From positions 1 to 64,000 of the forward strand of contig NZ_JAIGNI010000023.1 of assembly GCF_026130175.1 (NCBI RefSeq): a stretch of DNA of 64,000 nucleotides, given 5' to 3'. Position 1 is the stretch's first letter. Every line of letters begins with the position of its first letter. This stretch comes from Lyngbya sp. CCAP 1446/10. GTDB taxonomy: Bacteria; Cyanobacteriota; Cyanobacteriia; Cyanobacteriales; Microcoleaceae. The position numbers and the translations under genes were made by a program. Positions 44,819 to 54,908 of this stretch are shown here, piece after piece. The notes below the pieces were generated by a model. The model had not been told where the DNA came from, did no database searches, and was given only the letters and a program-made list of their open reading frames with translations.

Positions 44819-47800
44819 TCAAATAACTCGGAAATCGTTAACACCAATTAGGCTGGCGGTGACTCCAGTTAAAGAAGCAACTAATTCTCCACTTCCCTTT
44901 AACTTAATCAGCGCACTGTTATTGTTCTGAGTTATTTCTAACTGATTAAAACTCAAACCTCCCGACAATTCGAGCGAATCTTTACCATTGACAAAATCAG
45001 CAATTAAGTCAAATCCCTGACTAGAATTTAACACAAAAGTGTCATTTCCCAAACCGCCAACTAAGCTGTTATTGCCCGAACCTCCAAACAAGATATCGTC
45101 GCCTTCGCAACCGAGAAGCGTATCATTACCAAAGTCTCCATAAATCGAATCGTTGCCCTTACCTCCATCGATTAAATCGTTACCTTGGCCGCCGTAAATG
45201 ACGTTATCTAGCTCACCGCCGCACAAAGTATCATCTCCCAGTTGTCCGAACAGAGTATCATTACCTTGACTGCCGAGAATTAAATCATCTCCTTTGCCAC
45301 CGTAAATTAAATCATTTCCTTTACCGCCGTCGATAAAATCATTGCCTTGATTGCCAAAGATTAAATCATCATCTTCTTGGCCGTTAATTGAATCATTTCC
45401 CTGATTTCCGAAAATAATATCTTGACCAAAACCACCAAGAATGATGTCGTTGCCTTTGCCACCAAATAAGAGGTCTTCTCCCTTGCCCCCGTCAATGAAG
45501 TCATTGCCTTCATTGCCATTGAAGATATCCTTTAACTCACCGCCAAACAAGTTATCGTTGCCTTTTTTAGCATCGAAAATATTGGGGTTATTGCTGCCAA
45601 AATAAGCCTCGTTTGCGGGAGTACCAATTAGCAAACCGGGGCTGCCATTGATAATGTTATCAATTTGTTGGTTTGGTTGGTTAAGATTGGGATACTCAAT
45701 TTTGTCGCAAATGCAGTTTGTATCCTCTTGGTTAACAGGCGTTGGAGTTGGTACGGGTGCAGGCGTTGGAGTTGGTACGGGTGCAGGCGTTGGAGTTGGT
45801 ACGGGTGCAGGCGTTGGAGTTGGTACGGGTGCAGGCGTAGGTGTTGGTACTGGTAAAAGTATAGGTTTTGGTATCGGTGCAGGCGCGGGTGCGGGTGAGA
45901 TAGGTGCATTCACCAGAATGATGTCATTAGCTGACAAGGCAGAAACGTTATTCAGTAAGATTTGCCCGCCATCGCTTAAGTTTAAGACTAAACCCGCAGG
46001 AGTCGTTTGTAGGGCTGCTAAGACTTGCGCCACAGAGGTGAAACCAAGGGCAGTATCAAGTTGCAGCTTGTCTTCTCCCGTGGTGAAATCGGTAATTAAG
46101 TTTTGCCCTAATGTGGAACCGGGGATGGGGGCGAAACTGAAGATATCGCTACCGGTACCACCTGTGATGGTGTCGTTTCCGGTACCACCTGTGATGGTGT
46201 CGTTTCCGGCACCACCTGTGATGGTGTCATTTCCGGCACCGCCATCAATCAAGTTATTGCCGCTACCAGTATTGATGGTGTCGTTACCATCACCGCCGTT
46301 GATGGTGTCTGCACCGCTAGTGCCTGTGAAGTTATCGTTAAAGGGGCTACCAGTAACGGTTACAGGTTGGGGGCTGGTGTCGAAGTTTTGGGTGACACCG
46401 ACTGGGGAGGTGGAGTAGTCGAAGACGTTATCGGGTGCAGGCGTTGGCGCGGCTGTGACTGATGCTGAAATCGGGAAATCAAAGGGATTTTCATCGCTGT
46501 CATCATTGACAAATTGCAACGTACCTGTTTTATTTCCGGCTGTCGCGGTATCTACTTGAACTTGGAAAGTCGCACTCGCACCGGCTGTGACACTTGCGGG
46601 TAAGTTTCCAACTAAGCTAAATCCTGTGGGTAAAGTCAGGTTGCTGAGGTTTAAGGCTGCTGTACCAAGATTTTTGACGGTAAAGGTTTTGTTGAGAGTT
46701 GCGCCGATTAATCCACTGCCAAAGTCGATCGCACTTGTTGTACCATCAACTATATCCGTTGTTCCGTCTAATACTTGGATTTCTGGTAATGGTGTGGCTG
46801 TAACTGATGCTGAAATCGGGAAATTAAAGGGATTTTCATCGCTGTCATTATTGACAAATTGCAACGTACCTGTTTTATTTCCGGCTGTGGCTGTATCTAC
46901 TTGAACTTGCAAAGTCGTACTACCATTGGCTGTGACACTTGCAGGTAAGGTTCCAACTAAGCTAAATCCTGTGGGTAAAGTCAGGTTACTGAGGTTTAAG
47001 GCTGCTGTACCGAGATTTTTGACTGTGAAGGTTTTGTTGAGAGTTGCGCCGATTAATCCACTGCCAAAGTCGATCGCACTTGTTGTACCATCAACAATAT
47101 CCGTTGTGTTGTCTAATACTTGAATTTCCGGTGCTGGCGCGGCTGTAACTGATGCTGAAATCGGGAAATTAAAGGGATTTTCATCGCTGTCATCATTGAC
47201 AAATTGCAACGTACCTGTTTTATTTCCTACTGCTGTCGTATCTACTTGAACTTGGAAAGTCGCAGTACCGGCGGCGGCGACAGTTGCAGGTAAAGTTCCG
47301 ACAATGCTAAATCCGGTGGGTAAAGTCAGGTTGCTGAGATTTAAGGCGGCTGTACCGAGATTTTTGACTGTGAAGGTTTTGTTGAGAGTACCGCCGATTA
47401 ATCCACTGCCAAAGTCGATCGCACTTGTTGTACCATCAGCTATATCCGTTGTGCCGTCTAATACTTGGATTTCTGGTGCTGCGTCATCGTTATTAATCGT
47501 TGTGGTTGCCGTAGCTGTAGTTATAGTTGAACTTTCCGGTGCTGCGGTTAAATTCGGATTAGATAGAGTGGCAATAATTGTTTCATCAGGTTCAACAACA
47601 GTATCTCCCAAGACATCTAAGGTGATGGTTTTACTGGTTTCAGTCGCGGCAAAACTAATGGTTCCCGTTGTCGCAGTAGCACCGGATGTGCCACCAATAT
47701 TGTTGTAGTCGGAACTGTCCGCCGTGCCAGCAATTGCATAGTCAACTGTACTTGCAACCCCAATTCCGCCGCTACGAGTGACGGTAAATGTGACTGGTTG

Positions 47801-50509
47801 ATTACCACTATTGCCTTCTGCTAAATTAGCGGGTGATGTGGCAATTGCATAACTAATTGCATCGTTGTCAGCAATTGTGACACTTTGGTTTGTGGTAGTT
47901 CCTAATGCAATTCCTGTGCTTGGGTTACTAATCGTTAAAGTGGCTGTTTCGCTATTTTCGGGAAGGCTATCATCGTTAACTGTGAGAGTGACTGTCCCCG
48001 TGTTACTCCCACTGGGGATTGTTATTGGAGTGGGAATAAAAGCAGGCGTAAAGTCAGCAGCACTAGCAGTACCAGTTAATGCTAAATTAACTGTTTGAGC
48101 GCCGACAACGTTACCTTCAGCAGTGGCGGTGAAAGTAATAGCAGTTTTTCCGGCTTCACTGGCGGTATTTGTACTAGCAGTAAGGTTGACTTTGGGTACT
48201 GGAATGGTAATGTTAAAGGTGGCTGTGTTGGAAAGGTCAACGCCGCCATTGGCTGTACCACCGTTATCTTGCAGTTGCACACTAACGGTGGCTGTACCGG
48301 GTTTACCGCTAGGAGTGTAGGTCAGCGTGCCATCGGTTGCTACACTGGGTTGAGTTGTAAATAAGGTGTTTTCGGTGTTAGTAACCGTGAAGTTACTAAC
48401 AGTTTGAGTCGATTCATTGGCAGGGCCGAAGTTGAAGGTGTTAGCCCAACCTGTGACGCTTTGAACTGTGTTTGTCCATGCTGTTAGGGTTTGGTTGCCT
48501 AAGTTGTTGAAACTGGGTTGGTCGTTGACTGGGTTAACGGTGACAGCAAAGGATTTAGTTACAGTCCCACTATCCGCATCTGTGACGGCGACGCTGATGT
48601 TAGCAGTGCCATTCGCATTAGCTACAGGTGTGTATTTAAGGGTAGCTGTGCCATCATTATTATTCGTAATAGTTGGTGTACCTGTTAAGGTAGTGTCACT
48701 GGAAGTAGCGGCGATTGTCAGGGCGTTAGTTGCGGTTTCTAGGTCGCTAATGCCTGTGAGTGTAATAGTTTGTTGGGCTGCATCTTCATTAATTGCGGCT
48801 GGGTTTGTAATGTTGTCGAGGAGGGGGACATCGTTCACTTTTGATGCTATTGTGTAATACCCATTGTTGAGCAATGCGGTATTAATGCCATTAAAAGTTA
48901 CTTGATCGCCAGTGATGCTAAAAGTGCTGTTAGTAGTGAGGGTGGCGTTGTTAACGTAAGCGAAATTGCCTGTTGTACCAGAGCGATACAATAAATGATA
49001 TTGCCCAGCAGGAGTACCACCTAATCCAGAGTCGGAAAAGTCGAAGGTGAGGTTGGCTATTCCACCGTTATTATTGATATCGGTTTTATCGAGATACCAG
49101 ATGCGAGACAAACGGTTATTTGCAGTAGCGCTGGGAATGTCTGTTGTGACATTTGTGGCGTTGGTTGTTTCTATTTGTCCGGCAATTAGGTAGTCGCCGT
49201 TGTCTTGGAGGAACGTGCCATTATCAATGGTTAAACCGCCTGTGGTGTTACCAGAAATGTTGCTGCCGTTGGCTTCTTTGCCAATGCCTGCTACATTGAA
49301 ATCGTAGTCGCCGTTGGCTGGAGTGTCCCCAGCATAATGATCTCCAGTGGTTAGGGTAATATTGTATTTCGCACTGAGGTAGTTATCAACGAGGGTACGC
49401 TCGGCATCATTAATAACACGATTAAAAGCAATAACCTCTGCTACTTTACCGTCAGATTGTTCACTCGGAGTCGGTCCATTTCCACCAAGGGAAAGTTGTC
49501 CGGGCCCAGAAGTTCCATTATTATTTGCTGCTAATGAAGAGCCATTCTTGTAAAGTGTTGATAAACTACCTGTTCCTGTTGCAGTATAAATAATGGGGTT
49601 GCCTGAAAAGGGTGTACCTGGGTTATTAACCCACCCATTTGCGAAAAATTGGTCTTCTCCCGCAGGTGAACCAGCCGCCCAAGATCCTAAGAGCCAATTA
49701 GTGCTATTACTAGAAATGAGCCGTTGTTTGGTGGCTCCATCTTGTTTGGAAACAGTTAAGATCGTGTAAGGATTGACAATTGTCCCCCCCACTAGGTATA
49801 TATTAGTAGCATCAAATTTGACAACAGATTGCCCATTAATTTCATTTGTAACCAGGATTGCGCCAGTCCCGGTGGCGTTATTTCCCACACCTGATGAATC
49901 TGTCCAAGTATTGACTGCACTACCATTAGCACCTGCAATAGTGTTAGCTTTTAGCCATACTTGGAGGGGTGTACCAGTAACTATGTCTATCCCGCCAGGG
50001 CCATTACCTAAAACACCACTGTAGGCGGCTGTAACTTGGGGAGAAAAGGCTAAAGCAGTTTTAATTTCACCGATGATAAATTCTAAGTTCCAGTCTCCGC
50101 CTAACTTGGCATTTCCTGTAAGAGTAGTGGATGCTGCAACATTGGCACGAGTTAATTGACTGAGGCGTTTAACAAAGTTTTTTCCTTCAGAAGTTTGGGC
50201 AACATTACAACCATAGAGGAGAATATCTGCGTTTTTAGTTAAGGATTTCCCCCATTGTTGAATATCCTTGCTAAATTCGGAAATATTTTGATTGTCAAGG
50301 GTACTAGAGCCAAAGTTTAAGCTCCCTGAACTCCCGTGAGAAACTATATGAACTGCTTCAATACCACTTTGGTCAGCCAAGGTTTTAGTAATTTGTTCGA
50401 TCGCGCTCAAATTTTCATTTAAAATGAAAATTTGAGCGCCATTGGCGCTGTTGGCAAGGGTTTGATGGTCTTGTACGGCGGAGTCTATGAAAATAATTTG
50501 GTTAGTCAT
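44819..50509 (-). CDS. Giant RTX-type secreted protein with DUF4347 head
   Basis: 1896 aa. Residues ~4-165 are DUF4347 (IIFIDSAVQDHQTL, AVHIVSHGSSGSLNFG, ILLYGCNVAQTSEG, GGDWNLE). Then a LamG-like region (~180-395), cadherin/Ig-like repeats (~570-790), two Calx-beta domains (PKVNLTASTNTASEAG and the following VTFTVTRSGGIGV), three nearly identical ~115-aa ASPM/SPD-2/Hydin-like units (PEIQVLDGTTDI), a short RTX block, a PTPAPV linker and a long RTX block (GGKGNDLIYGGKGDDLILG) with calcium-binding GGxGxD nonapeptides. There is no signal peptide; such proteins leave by type I secretion and act at the surface (adhesion, S-layer or motility). No T1SS genes are adjacent. Confidence 0.9.
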   Translation of the reverse strand: MTNQIIFIDSAVQDHQTLANSANGAQIFILNENLSAIEQITKTLADQSGIEAVHIVSHGSSGSLNFGSSTLDNQNISEFSKDIQQWGKSLTKNADILLYGCNVAQTSEGKNFVKRLSQLTRANVAASTTLTGNAKLGGDWNLEFIIGEIKTALAFSPQVTAAYSGVLGNGPGGIDIVTGTPLQVWLKANTIAGANGSAVNTWTDSSGVGNNATGTGAILVTNEINGQSVVKFDATNIYLVGGTIVNPYTILTVSKQDGATKQRLISSNSTNWLLGSWAAGSPAGEDQFFANGWVNNPGTPFSGNPIIYTATGTGSLSTLYKNGSSLAANNNGTSGPGQLSLGGNGPTPSEQSDGKVAEVIAFNRVINDAERTLVDNYLSAKYNITLTTGDHYAGDTPANGDYDFNVAGIGKEANGSNISGNTTGGLTIDNGTFLQDNGDYLIAGQIETTNATNVTTDIPSATANNRLSRIWYLDKTDINNNGGIANLTFDFSDSGLGGTPAGQYHLLYRSGTTGNFAYVNNATLTTNSTFSITGDQVTFNGINTALLNNGYYTIASKVNDVPLLDNITNPAAINEDAAQQTITLTGISDLETATNALTIAATSSDTTLTGTPTITNNNDGTATLKYTPVANANGTANISVAVTDADSGTVTKSFAVTVNPVNDQPSFNNLGNQTLTAWTNTVQSVTGWANTFNFGPANESTQTVSNFTVTNTENTLFTTQPSVATDGTLTYTPSGKPGTATVSVQLQDNGGTANGGVDLSNTATFNITIPVPKVNLTASTNTASEAGKTAITFTATAEGNVVGAQTVNLALTGTASAADFTPAFIPTPITIPSGSNTGTVTLTVNDDSLPENSETATLTISNPSTGIALGTTTNQSVTIADNDAISYAIATSPANLAEGNSGNQPVTFTVTRSGGIGVASTVDYAIAGTADSSDYNNIGGTSGATATTGTISFAATETSKTITLDVLGDTVVEPDETIIATLSNPNLTAAPESSTITTATATTTINNDDAAPEIQVLDGTTDIADGTTSAIDFGSGLIGGTLNKTFTVKNLGTAALNLSNLTLPTGFSIVGTLPATVAAAGTATFQVQVDTTAVGNKTGTLQFVNDDSDENPFNFPISASVTAAPAPEIQVLDNTTDIVDGTTSAIDFGSGLIGATLNKTFTVKNLGTAALNLSNLTLPTGFSLVGTLPASVTANGSTTLQVQVDTATAGNKTGTLQFVNNDSDENPFNFPISASVTATPLPEIQVLDGTTDIVDGTTSAIDFGSGLIGATLNKTFTVKNLGTAALNLSNLTLPTGFSLVGNLPASVTAGASATFQVQVDTATAGNKTGTLQFVNDDSDENPFDFPISASVTAAPTPAPDNVFDYSTSPVGVTQNFDTSPQPVTVTGSPFNDNFTGTSGADTINGGDGNDTINTGSGNNLIDGGAGNDTITGGAGNDTITGGTGNDTITGGTGSDIFSFAPIPGSTLGQNLITDFTTGEDKLQLDTALGFTSVAQVLAALQTTPAGLVLNLSDGGQILLNNVSALSANDIILVNAPISPAPAPAPIPKPILLPVPTPTPAPVPTPTPAPVPTPTPAPVPTPTPAPVPTPTPVNQEDTNCICDKIEYPNLNQPNQQIDNIINGSPGLLIGTPANEAYFGSNNPNIFDAKKGNDNLFGGELKDIFNGNEGNDFIDGGKGEDLLFGGKGNDIILGGFGQDIIFGNQGNDSINGQEDDDLIFGNQGNDFIDGGKGNDLIYGGKGDDLILGSQGNDTLFGQLGDDTLCGGELDNVIYGGQGNDLIDGGKGNDSIYGDFGNDTLLGCEGDDILFGGSGNNSLVGGLGNDTFVLNSSQGFDLIADFVNGKDSLELSGGLSFNQLEITQNNNSALIKLKGSGELVASLTGVTASLIGVNDFRVI
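50403..50439. repeat. 37-bp palindrome inside the RTX coding sequence
   Basis: Arms of 18 bases (GCGCTCAAATTTTCATTT and its reverse complement) flank a single central base. It encodes AQIFILNENLSA of the DUF4347 domain. Confidence 0.9.
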
Positions 50510-50604
50510 GGTTGATTCCCTGTTGATTTTGGTTCGGTATTGTCAAGATTAATCGGCGCGCGGTAATTTTCATTATTTTTACTAAAAATTACCTGTTGTT
50601 TTTG

Positions 50605-50886
50605 TTAGTGAGAAATGAACGCGCAAAACTCGTTATTTTCACTGATGGCGGCTAAGAATATTCGATCTACTCTCACTCCACAAGGCGAGTCATCGCTGCG
50701 TAAAACCGAGAGTTTTGCTGCCGCATGGCTAATAGTCAGATAGAGTCCCTTCGGGCCAGTCCCGATACGAAATGGACTTTCTGGGGCATCCTGTTGGAGT
50801 ATATTTAAGGTTTGCAAGTAGTCGGGATTTGCCTCTAAACCTATGGTTTGGCTGTAGCTATTTGACCTGAATGCCGCAGGTGGCAT
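50605..50886 (-). CDS. Possible small protein, unrecognised
   Basis: 93 aa. Composition is normal and it has a mid-protein hydrophobic/Gly segment (FRIGTGPKGLYLTISHAAAKL) and VRVDRIFLAAISENNEF. No family was recognised and no Shine-Dalgarno precedes the ATG. It is upstream of the RTX gene on the same strand, about 95 bases away. It could be real or chance. Confidence 0.3.
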   Translation of the reverse strand: MPPAAFRSNSYSQTIGLEANPDYLQTLNILQQDAPESPFRIGTGPKGLYLTISHAAAKLSVLRSDDSPCGVRVDRIFLAAISENNEFCAFISH

Positions 50887-51410
50887 TTAAGTAATTTCTG
50901 AACACAAGACAGTTCATCCAGCATCTGAGACGTTATCTGCTTGAAGATGAATGTGTTGCATAACTTGACGGAATTAGTATTTAATTTTTGGTCAAATATA
51001 TTCTGGGGTAAATAGCCATCAGAGGATGATGATGATAAATATACTATGGAGACTGAAAAAAAAGTGCGATCGCTGTCAATAAATAATCATGACTTCGGTC
51101 GTTGCTTTTTGTGGCGAGATGTGGTATATAGGTATTCTACAACTAAGGCTGGGTTGGGTGGAAGTGCGATCGACTCGATTGTAAGTAGTGACTGTAAGGG
51201 CGATCGACTGTAAGTGCGATCGACCGGCGATCGTAATTTCAACAGTTATAGACGCAGAAACCCGGTTGCTTAAAATAATAAGCTCGCCCAGCATTTAAAT
51301 TGCACTTCAAAAAATAATTAAACCATCAGTGGAGTGTTGCTCGATTTGCTAGCCCAAAATAGGCAATTTAAATGCCACAACAACTTACAACAACTAATAA
51401 TTAACCCATC
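50887..51410. other. Spacer, no supported gene
   Basis: About 520 bases with a cluster of GCGATCG sites at 51065-51235, GTAAGTGCGATCGAC-like direct repeats, and an AAACCCGGTT half-repeat near 51255. The frame at 51076-51294 is repeat-derived and not called. Confidence 0.5.
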
Positions 51411-53510
51411 TTATCCCTTCTGATTTGTCAACGGTAACTCGACAATCAACTCAGTTCCACCGCCAACCTCACTAACACACCGAATCCGGCCGCCGTGAGC
51501 TTGCACAATGACTTGATAGCAAACAGAAAGCCCCAAACCAGTGCCTTTTCCCACAGGTTTAGTAGTAAAAAATGGGTCAAAAATCTTGTCTTGAATTTCC
51601 GCAGGAATGCCATTTCCGGTGTCGCGGACAGAGATTGTTACCCAGTCCGGTTCGCTTTGCCAACTGCGGATGGTTAATTCCCCCGGTTGGTCGGTTGAGT
51701 CGATCGCATCTAAAGCATTGTCAATCAAATTATAAAATACTTGGTTGATTTGACCTGCATGACATTTTATTAGTGGCAAACTTCCGTATTGTTTGTCAAT
51801 TTTAATATTTGTTTTTAGCTTATTTTGCAGCATCAATAAACTGCTTTCTAAGCCTTCATGCAAATCGACAGCTTTAAATTCAGCGTGGTCTAAACGAGAA
51901 AAACTTCGCAGCGTCGTGACGATTGATCGAATCCGGCCGCTACCTTCCCGCATGGAATTGAGCAGTTTACCAAAGTCTTCTCGAATGTAATCTAATTCTA
52001 ATTCTTCATTGATTCTGACAAGTGCTTCCGCTGCTTCCGGGCAGGCATTCCCGGCAAGTTCCACAGCTTCGTTCAAGACTTTAAAATATTCTTTAGCGTG
52101 AAACAAGTTAGCGTGGATGAAATTGTTAGCATTGTTAATTTCGTGAGCAATTCCCGCCACCATTTGCCCCAAACCAGACATTTTTTCGGTTTGGATCAAT
52201 TGCTGTTGAGTCGATCGCAATTCTTGCAGCGCTGCTTGCAATTGCTGGGTTTGAGCTTGAGATTTGACCGCAGCTTCTCGGACTTGGCTATAGAGTTCTG
52301 CTTGCTGAATTGCGATCGCCATTTGGTCAGCTAGCTGCGACAGTAACTCCGTTTCTTGCTGCTCCCAATTCCGGGTATCACCGCACTCGTGAGCAATCAG
52401 CAAACCCCACAGTCTACCGGGAAATTTTAAATTAGAACTTCCGGCTGTAGGGAGTGAATTTTCTTCGCTTCTGGATGTAACAATCGGTACAATCAGATTA
52501 GCTTTTACCTGCAAACCATCTAAAAAATCAACGTGACAAGGCTCCAAACCAGCATTAAAAATATCATTAATTGCTTTGACTCGCCCTTGCTGGTAAAGAT
52601 CGGCGTAATCTCCCCTGAAACACTTATCAGCCCCCATATCTCCTAAAATTGAAGGCCAAGGAACTATCATGTCTTCAACGACAACTTTTCCCTGCCAGTT
52701 ATCTTCAAACTGGTAGATAATTACTCGATCGCACTGCAACAGTTGGCGGACTTCCCTCACCGCTGTTTGCAGGATAGTTCCCAGATCCAGCGTACTGCGA
52801 ATTTGGTTGCCGATCAGCCGCAGCAGCGATTCTCGTTCGACTTGGCAGCGGGTTTTGCTGTAGAGCTTGGCTTGATTGATCGCGATCGCCAATTGCGATC
52901 CTACCCCTTCTAAAAGTTGCCTTTCCCAATCTGTCCATTCCCGTTCGCGATCGCACTGATGCAAGCCAATTATGCCATTCACTTCACCTTGATAGCGAGT
53001 AGCGACTGCCAGCATTGACTTAATTTCCAAAGTTTCGGCAATTTGTCGGGTTTGTTCATTCAATCCCGGAAAATCGAGAAACTTCGTCAATGCTAGCGAC
53101 TCTTGCTGACACACCACAGCAGTCAAGTGCGGGTTGTCAGTAATCGGTACTTTCATTCCCAGTTGGATCGGATAGTCCCCCGCGTTGTACTCTCCCCGCG
53201 TGACTAAAATTTTTTCTGTATTGGATTCTTTGACTAAAATGCTGACGCGGCTGCACTCTAGCACTTGTCCCAGCAATCTGCAAGCCGATGTTAAAATTTG
53301 TTCAATGTCAAGGGTGCTGCGAATTTCGTTATTAATATCGTTCAGCAAGTTTGATAGCTGAACTTGCTGCTGCATCTGCACGATTAGGGCTTTTTGTGCG
53401 TCTATTTCTGGTAACAAAAGACCTTCTTCCTGTCTCCAATTTCCTGATTCAGGCAACCGGCAAGTTAATTTCTGCCAGGGGTTTTCGTGTTCTTGTATTT
53501 TAAAAGACAT
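51411..53510 (-). CDS. GAF-GAF histidine kinase with a DXCF cyanobacteriochrome-type GAF
   Basis: 699 aa, soluble. GAF1 (~60-215) is ordinary. GAF2 (~230-420) has the CBCR features: DRVIIYQFEDNWQGKVVVE, then Asp295-Lys-Cys297-Phe298 (a DXCF motif), then Cys325-His326 in GLEPCHVDFLDGLQVKANLIVPI, the usual bilin-attachment Cys-His. A coiled coil (~420-460) leads to the kinase: H-box GIAHEINNANNFIHAN (the His-Glu-Ile-Asn-Asn class), N-box QVFYNLIDNALDAID, G1 VRDTGNGI and G2 GKGTGLGLSV. It is predicted to bind phycocyanobilin or phycoviolobilin and to sense blue/green-type light; spectra cannot be read from sequence. No response regulator adjoins. Confidence 0.88.
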   Translation of the reverse strand: MSFKIQEHENPWQKLTCRLPESGNWRQEEGLLLPEIDAQKALIVQMQQQVQLSNLLNDINNEIRSTLDIEQILTSACRLLGQVLECSRVSILVKESNTEKILVTRGEYNAGDYPIQLGMKVPITDNPHLTAVVCQQESLALTKFLDFPGLNEQTRQIAETLEIKSMLAVATRYQGEVNGIIGLHQCDREREWTDWERQLLEGVGSQLAIAINQAKLYSKTRCQVERESLLRLIGNQIRSTLDLGTILQTAVREVRQLLQCDRVIIYQFEDNWQGKVVVEDMIVPWPSILGDMGADKCFRGDYADLYQQGRVKAINDIFNAGLEPCHVDFLDGLQVKANLIVPIVTSRSEENSLPTAGSSNLKFPGRLWGLLIAHECGDTRNWEQQETELLSQLADQMAIAIQQAELYSQVREAAVKSQAQTQQLQAALQELRSTQQQLIQTEKMSGLGQMVAGIAHEINNANNFIHANLFHAKEYFKVLNEAVELAGNACPEAAEALVRINEELELDYIREDFGKLLNSMREGSGRIRSIVTTLRSFSRLDHAEFKAVDLHEGLESSLLMLQNKLKTNIKIDKQYGSLPLIKCHAGQINQVFYNLIDNALDAIDSTDQPGELTIRSWQSEPDWVTISVRDTGNGIPAEIQDKIFDPFFTTKPVGKGTGLGLSVCYQVIVQAHGGRIRCVSEVGGGTELIVELPLTNQKG

Positions 53511-53824
53511 ATTTACTCAGTAGTTTTACAGGATCTTGATTTAGTCTGGTTTTTTATACCTGAGCTTACCCCGCCAACAGCCAAATCGTCGCTACCAGGA
53601 CTATTGGAATCTTCATACATTATAAAGGATTCAGTATGAGGATAGCAAGTGTTTTATTTACAAATATTTATAAATATAAATTATGAGTTCTGTGGCAGAC
53701 CATAGTAATTTGGCGCGCACCATTAAAGTTAGTTAGATGTCAATTAGAGTTAACCGCCATGTTAAGCGAATAAAATCAATCTAGAATCTATCTTTAGTTC
53801 AATGTTTGCGCGCGATCGATCAAC
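53511..53824. other. Divergent promoter region (CBCR kinase / coaX)
   Basis: About 310 AT-rich bases between divergent genes. ACATTATAAAGGATTC near 53617 and AAATATAAATTATG near 53671 could carry -10 boxes, but none is convincing. No ORF. Confidence 0.4.
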
Positions 53825-54742
53825 ATGGAAAACTCAATTGCCGATAATTTTCAGCCGCCAGCTTGCACCGACAATCTTATACCTGAATTGACAGGTAAAA
53901 GCCAGGTGAAAATAGCTTTGGCGATCGGCAATTCACGGCTGCACTGGGGATTATTTGCGGGCAAAACCCTGGAGAAAACATGGGATACAGAGCATCTGAA
54001 AGCTGATGCTATTTCCCGGCTCTCCGAGGCAGAAAAAGCCGAATTTTTGGTGAAAACAGTGATGAGGGCGATCGAGCAAATATCTGCTCACAATTTCCCT
54101 TGTCTTCCTGCTACTCCCGCTGTTTCTAATTTTCACACACTTTCTGTAGTGCCGCTACCTCTAGTTTTGGCATCAGTAGTTCCGCAGCAAACAGCAATTT
54201 GGCAGAGTTATCCTGAAGTCCGAATTATTACTTTAGACCAGTTGGCGATCGGGGGACTCTATCCTACCCTGGGAATTGATAGAGCTTTGGCTTTACTGGG
54301 TGCTGGCAACCAATTGGGTTGGCCAATGTTACTTGTAGATGCTGGTACAGCTTTAACATTTACTGGGGCAGATGTCAATAGGTATTTAGTTGGGGGTGCA
54401 ATCTTACCCGGTTTGGGTTTGCAGTTGTCGTCGTTAGGGAAAAAAACCGCTGCATTGCCCTCAGTCAGATTACCAGAAACTCTGCCCCACCGCTGGGCTA
54501 CAGATACTGCTGGGGCTATTCAAAGCGGAGTTGTGTATGCGGCGGTGGCAGGAGTTAGGGATTTTATTGAAGATTGGCTACGTTTGTTTCCCAATAGCAA
54601 AATTGCAGTCACTGGGGGCGATCGCACTTTGCTTTTAAAATACCTAACCGCAGCATTTCCCGATACAGCTTCCTCGGTAATTGACGCACCAGAAGCCATT
54701 TTTTGGGGAATTAGTTATCAGTCATTAGTCATTAGTTATTAA
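53825..54742 (+). CDS. coaX: Type III pantothenate kinase
   Basis: 305 aa. VKIALAIGNSRLHWGLFAG is the cyanobacterial form of the N-terminal phosphate motif (the usual DxGNT/S reads AIGNS). LASVVPQQ, the D-R-A-L-A-L motif (GIDRALALLGA), MLLVDAGTALTFTG and GGAILPGLGLQLSSL follow, and VVYAAVAG and AVTGGDRTLL close the ASKHA fold. It phosphorylates pantothenate in CoA synthesis. The last nine residues, SYQSLVISY, are encoded by an ATTAGTC/ATTAGTT heptamer array that runs into the TAA stop. Confidence 0.92.
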   Translation: MENSIADNFQPPACTDNLIPELTGKSQVKIALAIGNSRLHWGLFAGKTLEKTWDTEHLKADAISRLSEAEKAEFLVKTVMRAIEQISAHNFPCLPATPAVSNFHTLSVVPLPLVLASVVPQQTAIWQSYPEVRIITLDQLAIGGLYPTLGIDRALALLGAGNQLGWPMLLVDAGTALTFTGADVNRYLVGGAILPGLGLQLSSLGKKTAALPSVRLPETLPHRWATDTAGAIQSGVVYAAVAGVRDFIEDWLRLFPNSKIAVTGGDRTLLLKYLTAAFPDTASSVIDAPEAIFWGISYQSLVISY

Positions 54743-54908
54743 GCTGTTGTGCACCTAAATTGCATATTTCTGGCGGTGCTGCGAAGCCCACCCCACAATA
54801 ATTTGATTATTTTTTGACAAGAATAAACCTCTTGCACTCCCAAGCTCTTTTATCTTTAAATTATCTGCGTTGATCAGTGTTCATCTGCCTTGCATCTGCG
54901 GTTAGTTG

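Noticed and set aside
45648-46418. 256-aa plus-strand frame with GVGVGTGAG repeats
   Set aside because: It is the antisense of the PTPAPV linker and RTX part of the minus-strand RTX gene.
51076-51294. 72-aa minus-strand frame
   Set aside because: It runs through repeated GCGATCGAC sites; no ribosome binding site or family.
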